DNA from: G965267425 sp965267425
Lineage (GTDB): Bacteria > Bacteroidota > Bacteroidia > Flavobacteriales_E > Vicingaceae
Assembly (NCBI GenBank): GCA_965267425.1
Contig: OZ253959.1
Location: 310,001-374,000, forward strand
Direction: 5' to 3'
Length of the DNA: 64,000 bases
The notes beneath the pieces are model-generated. The model made no database searches, was not told the origin of the DNA, and worked only from the letters and a program-made list of their open reading frames with translations. Positions 1-7,802 of this stretch are shown here, piece after piece (positions within the stretch are counted from its first letter, which is position 1; each line of letters starts with the position of its first letter). A program made the position numbers and the translations under genes.

Positions 1-1
1 T

Positions 2-892
2 CGTGATTTACAAGAATCACTTCTGATTCAAATAAAGCGTAAGAATCAGCACGATCTTGTTATCAAGAATGCAACCTACATATTGGAGAATCTATTTGAA
101 GCATTTACCAAAAAGCATTACACCAAAATTGTAGAACGCACCAACATTGACGAAGAAGATTTAAAGTTGGTGATCAAAGAAATTCAAAAACTCAATCCCA
201 AGCCAGGTGGTGTGCTAAATGAGACTGAGAAACAAAATCAGGTCATCATTCCGGATTTTATTGTTGAAGTCAATGATGGGGAAATAGATCTCAAGTTAAA
301 CAGGAGAAATACACCGGAACTCAGAATCAGTAGATCGTATTCTGAGTTATTGGAAAATTATGCCAATAACAAAAAGAAGGCTACCAAACCTGAAAAAGAT
401 ACCGTCATGTTCGTTCGCCAGAAGCTGGATTCAGCCAAATGGTTTATAGACGCCATCAAACAACGGCAAGAGACCTTGCTGAAAACCATGACTGCGATCA
501 TAGAAAGGCAACGTCCATTTTTCCTTGAAGGAGATGAAGGAAAAATGAGACCCATGATTTTGAAGGACATTGCAGAAAAAGTGGATTTAGACATATCAAC
601 GATTTCAAGAGTAGTAAATAGCAAGTATGTGGAATCGCCGTATGGGATTTTCAAATTAAAATACTTTTTCTCTGAATCCATTACTACACAGGACGGTCAG
701 GAAGTATCGACGATTGAAGTAAAAAAAGTATTGAGGGAAATCATTGAAGCAGAGGATAAGAGTAAACCTGTGACTGATGAAAAACTGACCGAGATGTTAA
801 AGGAACAGAACTACAACATAGCTCGTCGGACGGTTGCCAAATACAGGGAACAGTTAAATATCCCGGTTGCGCGGTTGAGGAAACAATTGTGA
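2..892 (+). CDS. rpoN: RNA polymerase sigma-54 factor, C-terminal part (5' cut by window edge)
   Basis: Sigma-54 directs RNA polymerase to -24/-12 promoters that need an enhancer-binding ATPase. The reading frame is open from the first base of the window, so the N-terminal activator-binding region lies outside; 296 residues are visible. They include the core-binding segment with LNPKPGG, the helix-turn-helix region around DIAEKVDLDISTISRVVN, and the diagnostic RpoN box ARRTVAKYRE (bases 821-850) near the C-terminus, which reads the -24 element. The TTG at 83 lies inside the gene and is not a start. A membrane protein gene follows 20 bases downstream and may be cotranscribed. Confidence 0.97.
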   Translation, partial: RDLQESLLIQIKRKNQHDLVIKNATYILENLFEAFTKKHYTKIVERTNIDEEDLKLVIKEIQKLNPKPGGVLNETEKQNQVIIPDFIVEVNDGEIDLKLNRRNTPELRISRSYSELLENYANNKKKATKPEKDTVMFVRQKLDSAKWFIDAIKQRQETLLKTMTAIIERQRPFFLEGDEGKMRPMILKDIAEKVDLDISTISRVVNSKYVESPYGIFKLKYFFSESITTQDGQEVSTIEVKKVLREIIEAEDKSKPVTDEKLTEMLKEQNYNIARRTVAKYREQLNIPVARLRKQL

Positions 893-912
893 ACAGATTT
901 TGAAGTATAGTG

Positions 913-1512
913 ATGCTACGTAAGTTATCCATTTCCCTTTCTTACATTTTTCATCCGGTTTTTGTACCCATTATTGGGGTGTTGATTTTTATGAATTCAA
1001 ACACCTACTTGAATTTTACCTTTCGATTGCATGAAAAACTGGCCATTGCTGCCACTGTTTTGATTTATACGGTTGTATTTCCGCTGATTATCACTTCCGT
1101 ATTGTATTATAAAAACTACATCAAGAGCATATTCATGTCTCGGGTTGAAGACCGAAAGTTGCCTTTTTTGGCGGTCATTTTTTTTAACATTTGGTTGATT
1201 TATTTACTTGATAGGGAGGGAGTTCCTACCGTTTTTGTTCAATTTATGCGAAGAGGAACATTGTCCGTTGCTATATTGTTTGTGTTGGCGATCAGAAAAA
1301 TCAAGTGGAGTGTTCACATGACTGGAATGGGTTCATTGTTGGGAATTATCATTAAGGTGGCTGATGAATTATCCGCCAATTTTTACGAGGCAGCTATAGG
1401 GATAATACTACTCAGTGGCATTTTGGCTTGGTCAAGGTTGTACCTGGAAGTTCATAAATCCAGGGAGGTGTATCTTGGATTCATACTTGGATTACTTATG
1501 CAATCTTTTTAG
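913..1512 (+). CDS. PAP2-like integral membrane protein
   Basis: A 199-residue protein with about five hydrophobic helices. Basic patches (SRVEDRKLP), SVHMTGMGSLLG and ARLYLEVHKSREVYLG stand where PAP2-family lipid phosphatases carry their KxxxxxxRP, PSGH and SRxxxxxH motifs, but all three are degenerate. The fold assignment is therefore tentative and phosphatase activity is not supported. The annotated start is the ATG at 913; a GTG directly before it is an alternative. It lies 20 bases behind rpoN and may share its transcript. Confidence 0.75.
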   Translation: MLRKLSISLSYIFHPVFVPIIGVLIFMNSNTYLNFTFRLHEKLAIAATVLIYTVVFPLIITSVLYYKNYIKSIFMSRVEDRKLPFLAVIFFNIWLIYLLDREGVPTVFVQFMRRGTLSVAILFVLAIRKIKWSVHMTGMGSLLGIIIKVADELSANFYEAAIGIILLSGILAWSRLYLEVHKSREVYLGFILGLLMQSF

Positions 1513-1604
1513 AGATTCACTTAATTCAATCAAACTTGCTTGTGAGAATTTCGTAATTTCAAAGTCCTTTAAAAGGAAAGATTCAACGTTATAAAAACAT
1601 CTAA

Positions 1605-3050
1605 ATGAAGAAAACGTTACCTCTATTTTGTAGCATCCTATTTTCTTGTTCCATAGTTTTTGGTCAGGTCATTAATTCAGGTGAATTGCTTCAGACGTAT
1701 ACCAAAGACGAAATCAATTCGCTGATTGCAGCGGCCATTCCGCTATTTCCACCTACAGTTGAATACGGTGTAAAAGCTTACAAACTCAATTATGATACCG
1801 AGGATCCTTTTGGAGGAAGCATAGTGGCCTCAGGTGCGGTTTTGGTTCCTGATATTCCAGGCTGTGGTGATTTTCCATTAGTGTCCAATCAACACGGTAC
1901 TATTCTCAAGAAAGATCGTGTGCCTTCAAATTTGTACGCAGATAATTTAGATGGTTTGTTGTTTGCCGGAAATGGATATGTGGTTTCCTTACCTGATTAT
2001 TTGGGCTTGGGAGACAGTCCCGGCATGCATTATTATCAGCATGCTGAATCTGAAGCAACCGCATCCGTGGATATGATGAGAGCAAGTAGAGAGTGGATGG
2101 ATTCCATCAATGTCACCTTGAATGGAGAAGTATTTCTCTCAGGATATTCTCAAGGAGGGCATTCCACCATGGCTTTGCACAAGTACATTGAGGATAATGG
2201 ATTAACTACTGAATTTGATATCATTGCCAGTGCTCCACTTTCAGGCGCTTATGACTTGAATGGGCAAATTGACCGAATGCTAACAGACAGTACTTATCCG
2301 GCACCTGGATTCATTCCTTACCTTATTGAATCATACAACCAAATCTATCAAAATCTATACACCAATTTATCGGAATATTTTAAGTCACCTTATGATTCAT
2401 TGATTCCAATTTATATGGATGGGACCTATACCCTAAACCAACTCAACCAACAATTGACGGACAATGTGTATGACTTGATGCAAGACTCCGTTTTACAGAA
2501 TGTTATTAATGATCAAAACTTCAGTCATCCACTTCGTGCAGCGTTAAAATTAAATGAAAACTATAACTGGAAACCTGATGCTCCGGTGCGGATGTTTTAT
2601 TGTGATGGTGATGAATTAGTATTCAATGAAAGTAGTTTACGTGCGGATTCGGCAATGAATGCCTTAAATGCGAATGATGTAGAGGCTATCAATGCATTTT
2701 CTGGATTTGACCATACTTTTTGCTTTCTGCCTGCTAACACACAAACATTGGAATATTTTGACCAGTTGAGTACCAAATGCGTGCTTACTTCCATTCAAGA
2801 AGAGATCAGTGATCTGAATATCAATGTTTACCCTTCACCTGCATCAGATTTTGTTAATGTCGAATTTGGTTTGGTTCTGTCGCAAGTAGAAATTTCTTTG
2901 ATCAATAGCAACGGTCAATTATTGATTCAGGATAACTTGATGAACAAAGAGAGGCATCTTTTGGAGTTGAAGAATACGCCAGCGGGAATTTACCTATTGA
3001 GAATCAATACGTCAAATCAATCCATAAATCAGAGAATTGTAATACATTAG
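1605..3050 (+). CDS. secreted alpha/beta hydrolase (lipase-like) with T9SS sorting domain
   Basis: A 481-residue exported enzyme. Residues 1-20 form a signal peptide ending in VFGQ. The body is an alpha/beta hydrolase resembling secretory lipases or prolyl-peptidase-like esterases: PDYLGLGDS (about 130-138), nucleophile elbow GYSQGGH with Ser182, candidate acid Asp334 or Asp336 in YCDGDE, and His370 in GFDHTF. Residues from about 406 on (INVYPSPASD ... PAGIYLLRI) form a type A T9SS C-terminal sorting domain, so the enzyme should cross the outer membrane and be released or anchored at the surface. The true substrate cannot be read from the sequence. Confidence 0.85.
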   Translation: MKKTLPLFCSILFSCSIVFGQVINSGELLQTYTKDEINSLIAAAIPLFPPTVEYGVKAYKLNYDTEDPFGGSIVASGAVLVPDIPGCGDFPLVSNQHGTILKKDRVPSNLYADNLDGLLFAGNGYVVSLPDYLGLGDSPGMHYYQHAESEATASVDMMRASREWMDSINVTLNGEVFLSGYSQGGHSTMALHKYIEDNGLTTEFDIIASAPLSGAYDLNGQIDRMLTDSTYPAPGFIPYLIESYNQIYQNLYTNLSEYFKSPYDSLIPIYMDGTYTLNQLNQQLTDNVYDLMQDSVLQNVINDQNFSHPLRAALKLNENYNWKPDAPVRMFYCDGDELVFNESSLRADSAMNALNANDVEAINAFSGFDHTFCFLPANTQTLEYFDQLSTKCVLTSIQEEISDLNINVYPSPASDFVNVEFGLVLSQVEISLINSNGQLLIQDNLMNKERHLLELKNTPAGIYLLRINTSNQSINQRIVIH

Positions 3051-3072
3051 ATTTTAAATAATCTAATTCAGT

Positions 3073-4464
3073 ATGCGATTCTTTTCTTTTGCCTCATGCT
3101 TAATATTGGGGTTCATGTTAATTTCTGCGGGTCAGCCCGAAGAAGATAAGCAACAAATTCAGCAAATTTTTGAGTATGAATTAGCTCATGGCAATTCATA
3201 CAGAAACTTAAAAAGTCTGTGTAAGGATGTGGGTTCACGATTGAGTGGTTCTGAAAACGCAGAAAAGGCCGTAATGTGGGCCAAAAACAAAATGATGTCC
3301 ATGGATTTGGATTCGGTTTATCTACAACCAGTTAAGGTTCCACATTGGGTTCGCGGTGATGAAGAATATGGAGAAATTCTTGTTGAAGGAGATGCATTGC
3401 CTGTTCCAATTATTGCTTTGGGAGGTTCCATTGGCACTGGAAAAAAAGGGCTGGTAGCTTCTGTTGTTGAGGTTCATTCTTTTGAAGAATTAGATTCCAT
3501 GGGTGTTGAACAAGTTCAAGGCAAAATTGTCTTTTTCAATCGTCCGATGGATCCTAAGGAAGTGTTCACTTTTAAAGCCTATTCCAATGCCGTTGATCAA
3601 AGAGGAGGTGGAGCAATAGCTGCTTCTAAACTAGGTGCTGTTGGTGTATTGGTGCGATCCATGACGCTTGATATCGACGACCATCCTCACACCGGAACCA
3701 TGCGTTATGAAGATGAAGTAACCAAAATTCCAGGGGCTGCAATTAGTACAAAGGCTGCCGATTTTCTCAGTGGGATGCTTAAAGGAGCGAAAAATGTAAA
3801 GTTTTATATGAATATGAATTGTGAAACGCTTCCCGATGTGGATTCACATAATGTCATTGGCGAAATAAAAGGAAGTAAATACCCCAATGAAATCATTGTT
3901 GTCAGCGGACACTTGGATAGTTGGGATGTTGGTGAAGGTGCTCATGATGATGGAGCGGGTTGTATTCATGCAATGGAAGTATTGAACATCTACAAACAAC
4001 TTGAAATTACTCCTGAAAGAACCATTCGATGCGTGCTTTATATGAATGAAGAAAACGGTTCCAGGGGTGGAATAAAATATGCGGAAGATTCAAAATCTGC
4101 TAAAGAAAAACACATTGCCGCCATTGAATCAGACGCTGGAGGATTCTCACCACGCGGATTTTCGTATGACGGAAAAGAGATAGAGAATGCCAGTTTTGTC
4201 AAAAGATTAGAGACTTGGGAAGGAATATTGGAAAAGTATGGCGTTCATTATTTTGAAAAAGGCTGGTCAGGCGCTGATATTCGCCATTTGAAAGATCAGG
4301 GACCTATGTTGTTTGGTTATATTCCGGACAGCCAACGTTATTTTGATTACCATCATGCCAAAACCGATGTTTTTGAAGCGGTTGATCAAAGAGAATTAAA
4401 AATGGGTGCTGCAGCAGTGTGCGCATTGACCTATTTAATCGACAAGCACAACGTCACAGACTAA
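3073..4464 (+). CDS. secreted M28-family zinc metallopeptidase (carboxypeptidase Q-like)
   Basis: A 463-residue protein with a signal peptide (residues 1-20). A PA-like inserted region (about 110-240) precedes the M28 catalytic core. Visible metal and catalytic residues are SGHLD (His280, Asp282), HDDGAG (Asp292), NEENGSRGG (Glu326, Glu327), ESDAGG (Asp354) and a C-terminal DYHHAKTD histidine pair. This is the set expected for a two-zinc aminopeptidase or dipeptidase of the carboxypeptidase Q / PGCP group. There is no T9SS sorting domain, so it is probably periplasmic. It starts 22 bases after the hydrolase, and its end is followed at once by the DUF962 gene. Confidence 0.9.
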   Translation: MRFFSFASCLILGFMLISAGQPEEDKQQIQQIFEYELAHGNSYRNLKSLCKDVGSRLSGSENAEKAVMWAKNKMMSMDLDSVYLQPVKVPHWVRGDEEYGEILVEGDALPVPIIALGGSIGTGKKGLVASVVEVHSFEELDSMGVEQVQGKIVFFNRPMDPKEVFTFKAYSNAVDQRGGGAIAASKLGAVGVLVRSMTLDIDDHPHTGTMRYEDEVTKIPGAAISTKAADFLSGMLKGAKNVKFYMNMNCETLPDVDSHNVIGEIKGSKYPNEIIVVSGHLDSWDVGEGAHDDGAGCIHAMEVLNIYKQLEITPERTIRCVLYMNEENGSRGGIKYAEDSKSAKEKHIAAIESDAGGFSPRGFSYDGKEIENASFVKRLETWEGILEKYGVHYFEKGWSGADIRHLKDQGPMLFGYIPDSQRYFDYHHAKTDVFEAVDQRELKMGAAAVCALTYLIDKHNVTD

Positions 4465-4472
4465 TTCGAAGA

Positions 4473-4952
4473 ATGACAATTCAAGAATGGTTTGATAAAT
4501 ATGCTGAACACCATCAAAACTCGGTGAATGTTGTCATTCACTGGATATGTGTGCCTGCCATTTTTATCAGTTTGATTGGACTGTTAGCTGATATCCCATT
4601 CATGTTTGTTGCCAGGCAATTTCCTGTTCCGGTGGCCATGTTTATTCATCCGGGAACCATATTGATTGTATTGGGGTTGTTATTTTATGTGAGGCTTTCC
4701 ATTTCCATAACTATTGGAATGTTTTTATGGTGCCTCGTGGTGTTGTATATCATTTATTGGATGGATACAGACTTGCTACAACCACTCTGGCTTATCAATC
4801 TCATCATTTTTGTTGTGGCTTGGATAGGGCAATTTATTGGTCATAAAATTGAAGGTGCCAAACCTTCTTTTATGGACGATTTGAAATTTCTGATGATTGG
4901 TCCTGCTTGGTTACTGAGTAAGATTTATAAAAAAGTGGGAATTCCACTTTAA
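4473..4952 (+). CDS. Mpo1-like / DUF962 membrane protein
   Basis: A 159-residue protein starting MTIQEWFDKYAEHHQNSVN. The motif AEHHQNSVNVVIHW at the N-terminus and GHKIEGAKPSF followed by LMIGPAWLLSK at the C-terminus identify the DUF962/Mpo1 family; yeast Mpo1 is an iron-dependent dioxygenase acting on 2-hydroxy fatty acids. Four hydrophobic segments lie between, and the conserved histidines are present. The reading frame is open further upstream into the peptidase gene, but the family N-terminus begins at this ATG, 8 bases after the peptidase stop. The bacterial function is unproven. Confidence 0.88.
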   Translation: MTIQEWFDKYAEHHQNSVNVVIHWICVPAIFISLIGLLADIPFMFVARQFPVPVAMFIHPGTILIVLGLLFYVRLSISITIGMFLWCLVVLYIIYWMDTDLLQPLWLINLIIFVVAWIGQFIGHKIEGAKPSFMDDLKFLMIGPAWLLSKIYKKVGIPL

Positions 4953-5447
4953 TCATGTTTGAGCCAATTCGAGTAACTGGGTATAATTCTTGAGTCTTGC
5001 TGAAACCAAGGCCTTTTCAAATAAGATTTTAAATTCTTCCTCCGAAACTTTTCCTCTCCCCCAATTAAATTCGGGCTGATGCAATTTTGATCGAAGTATA
5101 AAGTTTACATAGCAGTTTGCTACCAAATCATTGCCAGACTCAAATGGGGCAATTTCAATCAATTGGAAGAAAAGGCGAATGGCCTTTTTTTCATCTCCTG
5201 GTGAATCTCCATGCCTTGGGTTTTGAAACTCGTCAAACACCTCCTGCAACAAAGTTGGGATTCGCCATGGTTCCGCGGAATTAGTCAGTTCATTTTTTCT
5301 AAATTCTCCAGCATTTGAAACAGTACCCTGAAATATTTTCTTGTGGATCTTACTAAGGAACTTGGTCGAATATGGATTTTTTTCACGACAATCCTCTAGC
5401 CAATTTAAGGTGTCAAAGAGTTTTTCTGCAAGGGATAAATTTTCCAT
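4953..5447 (-). CDS. mobile mystery protein B-like Fic-domain protein with degenerate active site
   Basis: A 164-residue protein of the Fic fold. IHKKIFQGTVSNAGEFRKNEL (residues 34-54) matches the conserved pre-motif segment, and the helix 2 region continues to NWG at 128-130. The canonical HPFx(D/E/N)GNGRxxR loop reads APFESGNDLVAN (100-111): the catalytic His is Ala100, the Gly is Asp107 and the Arg is Leu108. Pro-Phe and Gly-Asn of the loop survive. AMP transfer by the normal Fic mechanism is therefore not expected. The gene sits 8 bases behind the HTH gene, the arrangement I recall for the mobile mystery protein A/B families. It is shorter at the N-terminus than active members. Confidence 0.8.
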   Translation of the reverse strand: MENLSLAEKLFDTLNWLEDCREKNPYSTKFLSKIHKKIFQGTVSNAGEFRKNELTNSAEPWRIPTLLQEVFDEFQNPRHGDSPGDEKKAIRLFFQLIEIAPFESGNDLVANCYVNFILRSKLHQPEFNWGRGKVSEEEFKILFEKALVSARLKNYTQLLELAQT

Positions 5448-5455
5448 CTCAATGA

Positions 5456-5911
5456 TTAGTTCGACCAGATTTGTCTTGGCTTAGCCAAGTATTCCATGAC
5501 ATATTTAGATTTTAGCAATTCCTTTTCATCATCACTTAGTTTCTTTTTATGAAGCATCATCAGATGGTCTACTTGATTGATTCGTTGATTCACTTTTTTC
5601 TCCGCTTCACAATTTAGTAAGTCCTCGTAAGAAGTTTCGGGAACAAATCCATATACCAGTTTGAGCCCCATGGATGCACCCACTTGTTTCAGGGTAGAGA
5701 TTTTTACCTCACCGGTTAATTCAGCTTTTTCAATTTGAATAATACGACCTTGGCTAATTCCCGCTTTGGCACCCAATTCGGACGAACTCAACCCCATGGC
5801 TTTGCGCAAATTTTTGACCTGACTTTCATTGTCCTTCATCAATTGAAGGATTTGTTTGAAATAAGAAGAGACCTTATCCAATTGAAAACGCAATAAATAG
5901 GTGTTGGACAT
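5456..5911 (-). CDS. mobile mystery protein A-like HTH regulator
   Basis: A 151-residue DNA-binding protein, first gene of the A/B pair. After an N-terminal helix (LLRFQLDKV) comes an XRE-type helix-turn-helix: VKNLRKAMGLSSSELGAKAG, then SQGRIIQIEKAE, then the family extension TLKQVGASMGLKLVYGFVPE. This LxxxA..LxxxLVYxxVP ending is characteristic of mobile mystery protein A. The C-terminus is helical and charged. I start it at the internal ATG because the family begins with the MSNTYLLRFQL segment; 16 more in-frame codons exist upstream. It probably represses its own operon, like an antitoxin. Confidence 0.82.
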   Translation of the reverse strand: MSNTYLLRFQLDKVSSYFKQILQLMKDNESQVKNLRKAMGLSSSELGAKAGISQGRIIQIEKAELTGEVKISTLKQVGASMGLKLVYGFVPETSYEDLLNCEAEKKVNQRINQVDHLMMLHKKKLSDDEKELLKSKYVMEYLAKPRQIWSN

Positions 5912-6200
5912 GACTATGGATTTTCTATAAAAATAAGTCATTTCTAATAATTTCACCAAATGAATACCTGTTTTTAGTCTAAACTTTTCTGTTTAATCAA
6001 TGTTGGATGAGGCGTGTAACCGCAAATTGAAGCGGCTCTCTTTTAGGGACTAGAAATACAAGTCAAAATCTCTTGCTTTTTCGGTATAAATTCTTAACTT
6101 TAAGAGACTTGTATCAGCCTATGCCAAATACATTTTTCATTTCACATTTCTCACTGATACGTTATTATCAAACCATAATTACAAATCCAAAATTTCTATT

Positions 6201-6524
6201 ATGATTGTAGAATATATTCGATATCATATCGACGCCTCACAGCTATCAACGTTTGTTGAGGCATACAAACAAGCTTCTTCCATTTTAGATAATTCAAACT
6301 TCTGTCTGGGTTATGAGTTAAGCGAATGCGAAGAAGAAAACGGCAGATTTATTATGCGAATTGAGTGGACCAGTACGGTTGATCATCTCGCAGGTTTTAG
6401 AGGTAGTGATGCCTACCAGGACTTTTTGCACATTGTGAGGCCTTATATTGACAAGGTAAAGGAAATGCGACATTATCAATTGACGGATGTCGTCAATCAT
6501 AAACAACGGGAAACATCTTATTAG
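6201..6524 (+). CDS. antibiotic biosynthesis monooxygenase (ABM) domain protein
   Basis: A 107-residue single-domain protein with a dimeric alpha-beta ferredoxin-like fold. The N-terminal strand MIVEYIRYHI, the CLGYELSECEE turn, the RFIMRIEWTS strand and the HxAGFRGSDAYQDF segment match ABM/YgiN-like proteins. Members act on quinones or polyketides, or only bind small ligands; nothing here selects among these. A strong terminator closes the transcript about 50 bases downstream, so it is a single-gene unit. Confidence 0.85.
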   Translation: MIVEYIRYHIDASQLSTFVEAYKQASSILDNSNFCLGYELSECEEENGRFIMRIEWTSTVDHLAGFRGSDAYQDFLHIVRPYIDKVKEMRHYQLTDVVNHKQRETSY

Positions 6525-6573
6525 CTTATCTATTTCGACACTTATAAAATAGTGCAACCTTGAGTTGCAAAAG

Positions 6574-6602
6574 CGCCCTCCCATTCGGAGGGTGTTTTTT
6601 TT
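6574..6602 (+). terminator. intrinsic terminator after the ABM gene
   Basis: A stem of 8 pairs (6574-6581 with 6587-6594, core CCCTCC/GGAGGG and one G-T pair), a five-base loop and a run of eight T. It ends the ABM transcript before rsgA. Confidence 0.9.
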
Positions 6603-6697
6603 GAACCATGAACAACTGAATTCTGTGTACATAAATTCGGTATTTAAATCTGATATTTGTTACGTCGTTTTACTACCATCTGAATATTTTGAAATCA

Positions 6698-7765
6698 ATG
6701 ACACTGGAGGATTTAGGATATAATTTAGGATTTGAGAATTTTCGGAAGCAAAAAGGTCTTGATGTATTTGACGTAGGAAGAGTTATTTCTGAACATAAGG
6801 AGCGTTATGTTGTTAGGGATGACAAACAAGAATATGATGCTGAAATAGTAGGAAGCTTAAGATTTTCAGCTCAGGACAGATCAGAATTTCCGGCTGTAGG
6901 TGACTGGGTTGCTATTTCAACATATGACGGCGATAAAGCCATTATTCATGCCATATTTCCAAGGAATTCTAAAATTGAGAGACAAGCAGTTGGAGCCACT
7001 GGAGAAAAACAAATCATTGCAACCAATATTGATATTGCCTTAATCGTCCAGTCAGTTGATCGGGATTTTAATATTAATCGAATTGAAAGATACCTGACAT
7101 TGTGTTATTCGTCGAATGTTGAACCCACCATTGTTCTCAATAAAATTGATCTCATAGAAGAGTCCGACTTAGCGGACTTAAAGGAGAAGATAAAAGCTAG
7201 GATACCTCAAGTTCCGGTATTTGCTCTAAGTAACCGTACATTGGAAGGAGTTAATGATCTGAGAAAATTGTTGATTACTGGACAGACCATTTGTCTGTTG
7301 GGGTCATCCGGAGTTGGAAAATCCTCGTTAACAAATACGTTAATGGGCAAGTCAGTCATGGAGACAAATGAGATCAGTAATTCCACTGGCAAAGGCAAAC
7401 ATGTTACCAGTCATAGAGAATTGGTTCTATTGGAAAATGGAGGAGTAATCATAGACAATCCCGGAATGAGAGAGGTAGGGTTGGCGGATGCTTCAGCCGG
7501 ATTGGAACTAACCTTTGAGCCCATCATTGAGTTATCAAAAGCATGTAAATTCAATGATTGTTCACATATTTCTGAAATTGGTTGTGCCGTAATTTCTGCA
7601 TTGGAAAAAGGAGAAATTGATAAAAGTACCTTAGAAAATTATCTAAAAATGCAGCGTGAAAATGATCATTTCGAATCCACTGTCGCTGAAAAAAGAAAGA
7701 AAGACAAAGATTTCGGTAAAATGGTAAAGCATTTTAAGCAGATCAAGGCATCCAAAAAGTATTGA
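6698..7765 (+). CDS. rsgA: ribosome small-subunit-dependent GTPase A
   Basis: RsgA is a circularly permuted GTPase that proofreads late 30S subunit assembly. The 355-residue protein has an N-terminal OB-like domain, the G4 motif NKID before the P-loop GSSGVGKSS, G3 as DNPGM, and a C-terminal zinc knuckle CKFNDCSHISEIGC (C-x4-C-x-H-x5-C). The motif order G4-G1-G3 confirms permutation. The ATG (MTLEDLGYN) fits the family N-terminus better than the TTG three codons upstream. It converges on the BNR-repeat gene. Confidence 0.96.
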   Translation: MTLEDLGYNLGFENFRKQKGLDVFDVGRVISEHKERYVVRDDKQEYDAEIVGSLRFSAQDRSEFPAVGDWVAISTYDGDKAIIHAIFPRNSKIERQAVGATGEKQIIATNIDIALIVQSVDRDFNINRIERYLTLCYSSNVEPTIVLNKIDLIEESDLADLKEKIKARIPQVPVFALSNRTLEGVNDLRKLLITGQTICLLGSSGVGKSSLTNTLMGKSVMETNEISNSTGKGKHVTSHRELVLLENGGVIIDNPGMREVGLADASAGLELTFEPIIELSKACKFNDCSHISEIGCAVISALEKGEIDKSTLENYLKMQRENDHFESTVAEKRKKDKDFGKMVKHFKQIKASKKY

Positions 7766-7802
7766 GTATTGAGAAATGAGATAGTAGTTCTTTGATTCCC
7801 AT

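Noticed and set aside
3047..3066. Palindrome TTAGATT/AATCTAA after the lipase-like gene
   Set aside because: All-AT-rich weak stem overlapping a stop codon, no T run; not enough to call a terminator.
4930..4951. Hairpin AAAGTGG/CCACTTT near the end of the DUF962 gene
   Set aside because: It is inside the coding sequence, encodes conserved-type residues and has no T run.
4953..5911. The HTH/Fic pair as part of a prophage or integrated element
   Set aside because: No integrase, tRNA junction, repeats or phage genes flank it; only the family name points to mobility.
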